Part shown: positions 22,547 to 25,601 of the stretch, piece by piece
Layout of the letters: each line of letters opens with the position of its first letter
Position numbering within the stretch: the first letter of the stretch is position 1
NCBI GenBank assembly: GCA_021812825.1
Contig: JAKAMO010000031.1
Location: forward strand, 1 to 25,601
DNA: 25,601 nucleotides
Reading direction: 5' to 3'
DNA from: a bacterium
GTDB lineage: Bacteria; Elusimicrobiota; Elusimicrobia; Elusimicrobiales; UBA9959
Made by a program: the position numbers and the translations under genes
The notes under the pieces: generated by a model
Databases searched by the model: none
What the model was told of the DNA's origin: nothing
Seen by the model: the letters and a program-made list of their open reading frames with translations, nothing else

Positions 22547-23465
22547 GCCTGAGGACGAACCCCGCTATCTCCGCGAGCGCCTCCTTCGGGGCGCCGCGGC
22601 CTTTCACCGAGGAAAGGCGGGAGAGGGCCCGGCTCAGGAGCTCCGCGGCTTTAAGCCTGGCCTCGCCCACTCCGAGCAGGGAGGCGTAGGTGAGCTTGCG
22701 GTTGCGGGCGTCGCTGCCGCTCTTGCCCAGCTTCTTCTTGTCGCCTACCACGTCAAGGACGTCGTCCGCGACCTGGAAGCAGAGGCCTATCTCCCGGCCG
22801 AAGGCCGACAGCGCGCGGAAATCCTTTTCCGGGGCTCCGGCGAGCGCGGCTCCCATCTCGACCGCGGCGGTTATCAGGTCGGCGGTCTTGTGCAGGTGTA
22901 TATAGGATAGGAGGTCCAGCCCAGAGCGCCGTTTGGCCGGGGTAAGCCTGCCGTCGAGGAAACCCTCGGCGTCCAGGTCCGCGGCCTGGCCGGAGACCAT
23001 TCCCCTCGCCCCGGCCCTGGAAGAGAGGACTGAGGCCGCCTTCACAAGGGCGGGCTTGGTCACCCGGGCTGGGTACCTGGAGGTCAGCAGGACCGTGAAA
23101 GCGTCGGTCAGCAGGGCGTCGCCGGCAAGTATCGCCAGCGCCTCGCCGTAGACCTTGTGGCTCGTCGGCCGGCCCCGGCGCAGATCGTCGTCGTCCATCG
23201 CGGGCAGGTCGTCGTGGACCAGGGAGTAGGTGTGGACCATCTCCAGCGCGCAGGCCGCGGGCAGGATGTCGGAAGCCTTGCCGCCGAAGATCTCGTAGGC
23301 CGCCCCCATCAGGACCGGGCGAAGGCGCTTGCCGCCGGCCGCCAGGGAGTAGGTCATGGCTTCGGCCAGGCGCGGCTGGGCGTCTTTAAGGCGCGAGATA
23401 TGTACCGGAAGGGCTTTGTTGACCGCGGAGGCTCTTTCAGCGATGTACTTCTCTATGTCCATCAC
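22536..23465 (-). CDS. ispA: Polyprenyl synthetase (geranyl/farnesyl diphosphate synthase)
   Basis: A 309-aa trans-isoprenyl diphosphate synthase that extends DMAPP with IPP. The first Asp-rich motif is HDDLPAMDDDDLRRG, with YSLVHDD just before it as in short-chain (C10-C15) enzymes, and the second is FQVADDVLD followed by GDKKKLGKSGSDARNRKLTY. KRLRPVL binds the diphosphate. The frame can start at GTG 23465 or ATG 23462, both next to the predicted transcription start, with no Shine-Dalgarno sequence. It is the first gene of the ispA-dxs-LOG-amrS-amrBA unit; the ispA-dxs pairing is common in bacteria. C15 product length is likely but not certain. Confidence 0.94.
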   Translation of the reverse strand: MMDIEKYIAERASAVNKALPVHISRLKDAQPRLAEAMTYSLAAGGKRLRPVLMGAAYEIFGGKASDILPAACALEMVHTYSLVHDDLPAMDDDDLRRGRPTSHKVYGEALAILAGDALLTDAFTVLLTSRYPARVTKPALVKAASVLSSRAGARGMVSGQAADLDAEGFLDGRLTPAKRRSGLDLLSYIHLHKTADLITAAVEMGAALAGAPEKDFRALSAFGREIGLCFQVADDVLDVVGDKKKLGKSGSDARNRKLTYASLLGVGEARLKAAELLSRALSRLSSVKGRGAPKEALAEIAGFVLRREN

Positions 23466-23476
23466 ACTTAATTATA
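23462..23476 (-). promoter_or_regulatory. -10 box of the ispA-dxs-LOG-amr unit
   Basis: A perfect TATAAT reads on the minus strand at 23476-23471. The expected start near 23464 falls at the GTG/ATG start codons, so the mRNA would be leaderless or have a 1-2 nt leader. No clear -35 box is seen. Confidence 0.5.
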
Positions 23477-23517
23477 CAAATAATCGGGAGGGAGCGGGAC
23501 CGGGTCCCCGGGTGGGG

Positions 23518-24552
23518 CTACCAGATGAACTGAACACCGAGACGGTGGGTGGTGCCGAGCGTGCCGTAGTCCAGGTACGCGTAGTCCACCCGGACGCCGC
23601 GCATCAGGCTGTTGCTGTCGGACAGGCGGTCGAAGTTCATGCCGAAGCCGCCGCAGACCCGCGATCCGGAGTCCTTGTGGGTCTTGTAGCCCAGCCGCAG
23701 CTGGAACATCTTCATGATATCCATCTGGAGCCCGGTGGAGGAATTATAGGACTCGTCGCGGTACTTTACCAGGTCGGAGGCCACGGTGAAGATTATGATG
23801 TCGTTGACGGTATGGAAATCCTTGGCCACGCCGAAGCGCAGCGAGGACGGCAGCGGGGAGGACTGGGAGATGAACTTACGTCCCCCTCCCAGATTGAGCA
23901 CGGAGGCGCCTACGTGAAAGTGATGCGGCAGGATCAGCGTGGCGCCTCCGTCGAAAGCTACGGAAGCCGCGGATTCTCCGGCGAGCTCCTCGCTGATGCG
24001 CTTAACAGTGCCGCCGACCGCCACGCGGTATACCTTGGGGCGGTAGTCGCGCACCGGCTCCACCCTGGTCCACGGCGGAGTGATCAGCATCGGGTCCAGC
24101 TTGCCGGCGTCGCGCTTGAAATTGGGCCAGCTCTGCGCGAAGGAGAAGGCGAGCATGGTATGCGAGGTCGAGGTCTTGCCTATCGGCATGTCGTTCTGGT
24201 CGTAGGCGTCGATATCGCCGCTGGAAAGGGAGGAGTAGGCGGCCGCGGCCGTACCGAAAGGGAAGCGCCAGGCTACCGTCAGGTACTCCTGCTTCACCCC
24301 GATGAGGTACTGGTTGTGAGACCCGGAGAAGGAGGAGTAGCTGAGCAGGCCCAGCCCGGCGGGGTTGTACAGGATGGAATCGGGCCCCACCATGGCGGTA
24401 TAGGCCTCGCCCATGGCGGAAGGGATGGAGGCCACCGGGATCTTCAGGAAATTGGCGGAGGTGGTGCCCGCCCCGGCGGCGCCGGCGGGACGCGGCCAGG
24501 CCGCTGTCAGGGCGGCTGCGCAGAAAGCGAGTATAGCGGCGCGGGTTCTCAT
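23518..24552 (-). CDS. PorV/PorQ-type outer-membrane beta-barrel protein
   Basis: A 344-aa outer-membrane barrel of the PorV/PorQ (UPF0164) type. A Sec signal peptide (about 1-24, ending PAGAAG) is followed by the family opening GTTSANFLKIPVASIPSAMGEAYTAM and ILYNPAGLGLL, then alternating beta strands rich in Gly, Ser and aromatic residues, ending in a C-terminal aromatic strand (GVQFIW). In Bacteroidota PorV works with type IX secretion; relatives in other phyla have unknown partners. ATG 24552 is chosen over an in-frame TTG two codons earlier because the signal peptide starts there. It is monocistronic, or at most read through into ispA 56 nt later. A TATAAT at 24596-24591 gives a roughly 32-nt leader. 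Confidence 0.85.
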   Translation of the reverse strand: MRTRAAILAFCAAALTAAWPRPAGAAGAGTTSANFLKIPVASIPSAMGEAYTAMVGPDSILYNPAGLGLLSYSSFSGSHNQYLIGVKQEYLTVAWRFPFGTAAAAYSSLSSGDIDAYDQNDMPIGKTSTSHTMLAFSFAQSWPNFKRDAGKLDPMLITPPWTRVEPVRDYRPKVYRVAVGGTVKRISEELAGESAASVAFDGGATLILPHHFHVGASVLNLGGGRKFISQSSPLPSSLRFGVAKDFHTVNDIIIFTVASDLVKYRDESYNSSTGLQMDIMKMFQLRLGYKTHKDSGSRVCGGFGMNFDRLSDSNSLMRGVRVDYAYLDYGTLGTTHRLGVQFIW

Positions 24553-24590
24553 AAACAAGGCGCTGCCGGAGCGGTCTGCGCTCCAGCGGT

Positions 24591-24596
24591 ATTATA
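24591..24596 (-). promoter_or_regulatory. -10 box of the PorV-like gene
   Basis: A perfect TATAAT reads on the minus strand at 24596-24591, preceded by GTGTATAC. Transcription would start near 24584, giving a leader of about 32 nt. A TTGAAA lies upstream but at 21-nt spacing, too far for a standard -35 box. Confidence 0.5.
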
Positions 24597-24890
24597 GTAT
24601 ACACTAATGACCGGGCTTTTCAATGACAGATTTGTTACAGGGTCGCTCCGTGTTCCCCCCGCTCGCAAGAGCGGGTGCAGCGGAAGAGGACCTTGTGCCT
24701 CCGCCCGCGAAGAACTCGTCGCGCACACAGTGCGCTCCTCAGACAATCTTCGCGGCCGACCTAATGATAGGCGGTCCGCTCCGGCACTGCGGCCCTGCAC
24801 CCGCAAGCTCGCGTGGGCAACACGTCGCTCCGGCACTAACCCTGCGCCGGAAAGCTCGCGCGGGGAACATGTCGCTCCGCATCATCCGGA
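24597..24890. other. Repeat- and hairpin-rich non-coding stretch
   Basis: About 290 nt with no convincing gene between the C11 peptidase terminator and the PorV-like promoter. The 9-mer GTCGCTCCG occurs at 24642, 24824 and 24871. CCCGCTC-GCAA-GAGCGGG (24658-24675) is a perfect 7-bp hairpin with a GNRA-type tetraloop, and GCGCAC-ACA-GTGCGC (24721-24735) is another perfect hairpin. GCGGGTGCAG (24671-24680) can pair perfectly with CTGCACCCGC (24795-24804), and CGTGTT (24649-24654) with AACACG (24819-24824), allowing a long-range stem. It may be a dispersed intergenic repeat or a structured RNA. Confidence 0.6.
24777..24872. repeat. Imperfect tandem repeat, two units of 49 and 47 bp plus a partial third
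   Basis: Unit 1 (24777-24825) and unit 2 (24826-24872) share CGCTCCGGCACT, CCCTGC, AAGCTCGCG and a GGG-AACA-GT end; a third copy begins at 24873 (CGCTCCG) and stops soon after. A related copy in reverse orientation lies at 24642-24680. The units contain no open gene. Confidence 0.7.
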
Positions 24891-24924
24891 CAAAAAAAGA
24901 AGGGCGGGGTTGCCCCCGCCCTTC
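24891..24924 (-). terminator. Rho-independent terminator of the C11 peptidase gene
   Basis: On the minus strand an 11-bp perfect GC-rich stem (arms 24924-24914 and 24909-24899, GAAGGGCGGGG/CCCCGCCCTTC) with a 4-nt loop ends in TTCTTTTTTTG. It lies 27 nt after the peptidase stop. This is a textbook terminator. Confidence 0.92.
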
Positions 24925-24950
24925 GGTATGGGCCGGTGTTCAGGAACGGA

Positions 24951-25601
24951 TCACTTGATCCACTTCATGAAGTCGTCCCATTTGCTGTCCTGCGCCCACT
25001 GCAGCCCGTCGTAAGCAGAGTTGTAGGCGTTGGGCAGGTACACGGCGAGGCCGAAGGCGTTGGCGTACTTCGAACCCACGGCCCTGTTGTGCGTTATCAC
25101 GCTGCCGGAGAGGAAGGACAGTATCTCCCCGCCCTTCGCCTTGACGGCCGGGTCGGACGAGGCGTCGTCCACCAGCTTGACGAAGTGATACAGGTCCTTG
25201 TTGCTGGAATAATAGAACGCCTGCGCCTTGGTGCGGGCGTTCCTGGCGGCGGCGGTGTCGCCGGAAGCCATCACGGCGGAGACCCAGCCGTCGACCATCC
25301 CGGCCAGACTGCCCAGCTCGGAGGTCTTGACGGCCGACTGCGTGGCGCCCTGGTTTATGGACTGGTAGTGGTCGGCGTAGGAATTGACCATGACCTTGGA
25401 AAGGGCCGCGGCCTCCATCGACGGGGAGGCGGTCAGCTTGTCCAGCCAGGTGTTGTAGGTGTAGCCGTCGCCGGGCTCGGTCTCCTCGGAGGCCACGATG
25501 TAGTCGGCCCCGGAGCGCGCCTCGTAGGCGACCTCCATCATCTGCATCAGGCAGGCGTCCATCGACAGAATGTCGATCTTGCCGGTGCGCTCCAGCACCT
25601 G
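24951..25601 (-). CDS. C11 (clostripain-family) cysteine peptidase, C-terminal part, cut by window edge
   Basis: 216 codons are visible and the frame stays open through the right edge. A GTG at 25598 is read as an internal valine, not a start. DILSMDACLMQMMEVAYE contains the catalytic Cys of the C11 family (DACLM), followed by YIVASEETEPGDGYTYNTWL, also typical of clostripain-like enzymes, which cut after Arg or Lys and are usually secreted. The His of the dyad and the signal peptide would lie beyond the edge. A strong terminator follows the stop. Confidence 0.88.
   Translation of the reverse strand, partial: QVLERTGKIDILSMDACLMQMMEVAYEARSGADYIVASEETEPGDGYTYNTWLDKLTASPSMEAAALSKVMVNSYADHYQSINQGATQSAVKTSELGSLAGMVDGWVSAVMASGDTAAARNARTKAQAFYYSSNKDLYHFVKLVDDASSDPAVKAKGGEILSFLSGSVITHNRAVGSKYANAFGLAVYLPNAYNSAYDGLQWAQDSKWDDFMKWIK

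Noticed and set aside
23466..23517. Terminator between the PorV-like gene and ispA
   Set aside because: GGGACC-G-GGTCCC can pair but has almost no loop and no T-tract on the minus strand.
24777..24879. CRISPR array
   Set aside because: The repeated units are adjacent and imperfect, with no regular unique spacers and no cas genes in the window.
24607..25014. Plus-strand frames of 111 and 135 codons through the repeat region
   Set aside because: They run through repeats and a terminator into the antisense of the C11 gene, with no ribosome site or domain.

Overview
The window is a stretch of GC-rich bacterial chromosome with tightly packed genes: about 17 complete protein genes, one gene cut by the right edge, and one tRNA. 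Nothing in it looks like a phage, plasmid, insertion sequence or CRISPR array. The organism is a Gram-negative (diderm) bacterium: there is a PorV/PorQ-type outer-membrane barrel, several Sec signal peptides and a periplasm-facing hybrid kinase. The mix of PorV-like protein, clostripain (C11) peptidase, M14 carboxypeptidase, adenine deaminase and AmmeMemoRadiSam genes would fit Elusimicrobiota or a similar little-cultured lineage. That placement is inference, not proof.

Layout, left to right. (1) 84-1922, minus: treZ (trehalose release from malto-oligosyltrehalose), then an initiator tRNA (1999-2075, minus) with its own promoter. (2) 2117-5034, minus: adenine deaminase followed by an exported metallophosphoesterase, overlapping by 4 nt. 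(3) 5148-9292, plus: a 1122-residue BarA-like hybrid kinase followed 2 nt later by a TauE/SafE permease. (4) 9351-11478, minus: GNAT acetyltransferase, DUF2156 protein and PgeF. (5) 11569-12861, minus: a secreted M14 carboxypeptidase with its own promoter, palindrome and terminator. (6) 13035-15001, minus: a small redox-like set (NapH-like 4Fe-4S membrane protein, zinc-ribbon mini-protein, DsbD/TauE-like membrane protein), divergent from 15027-17072, plus, a membrane-embedded spermidine-synthase-like protein. (7) 17033-23465, minus: an apparent five-gene operon, ispA - dxs - LOG-family gene - AmmeMemoRadiSam radical SAM enzyme (amrS) - MEMO/AMMECR1 fusion (amrB-amrA). (8) 23518-24552, minus: PorV-like barrel. 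(9) 24597-24890: a repeat-rich non-coding stretch. (10) 24951-25601, minus: the C-terminal part of a C11 peptidase.

How the genes may work together. ispA and dxs give isoprenoid precursors. LOG proteins usually hydrolyse nucleoside monophosphates. The AmmeMemoRadiSam genes form a conserved three-family system of unknown function. Here the system is unusual because both of its proteins carry N-terminal hydrophobic segments, so it looks exported or membrane-tethered. This is the best candidate in the window for undescribed biology.

A second theme is promoter architecture. At several transcription-unit starts a TATAAT-like box lies only 6-10 nt before the start codon, with no Shine-Dalgarno sequence, so these mRNAs look leaderless or nearly so. 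The same spacing places transcription initiation at the 5' end of the initiator tRNA. Other genes (carboxypeptidase, zinc ribbon, LOG gene, adenine deaminase) have good Shine-Dalgarno sequences.
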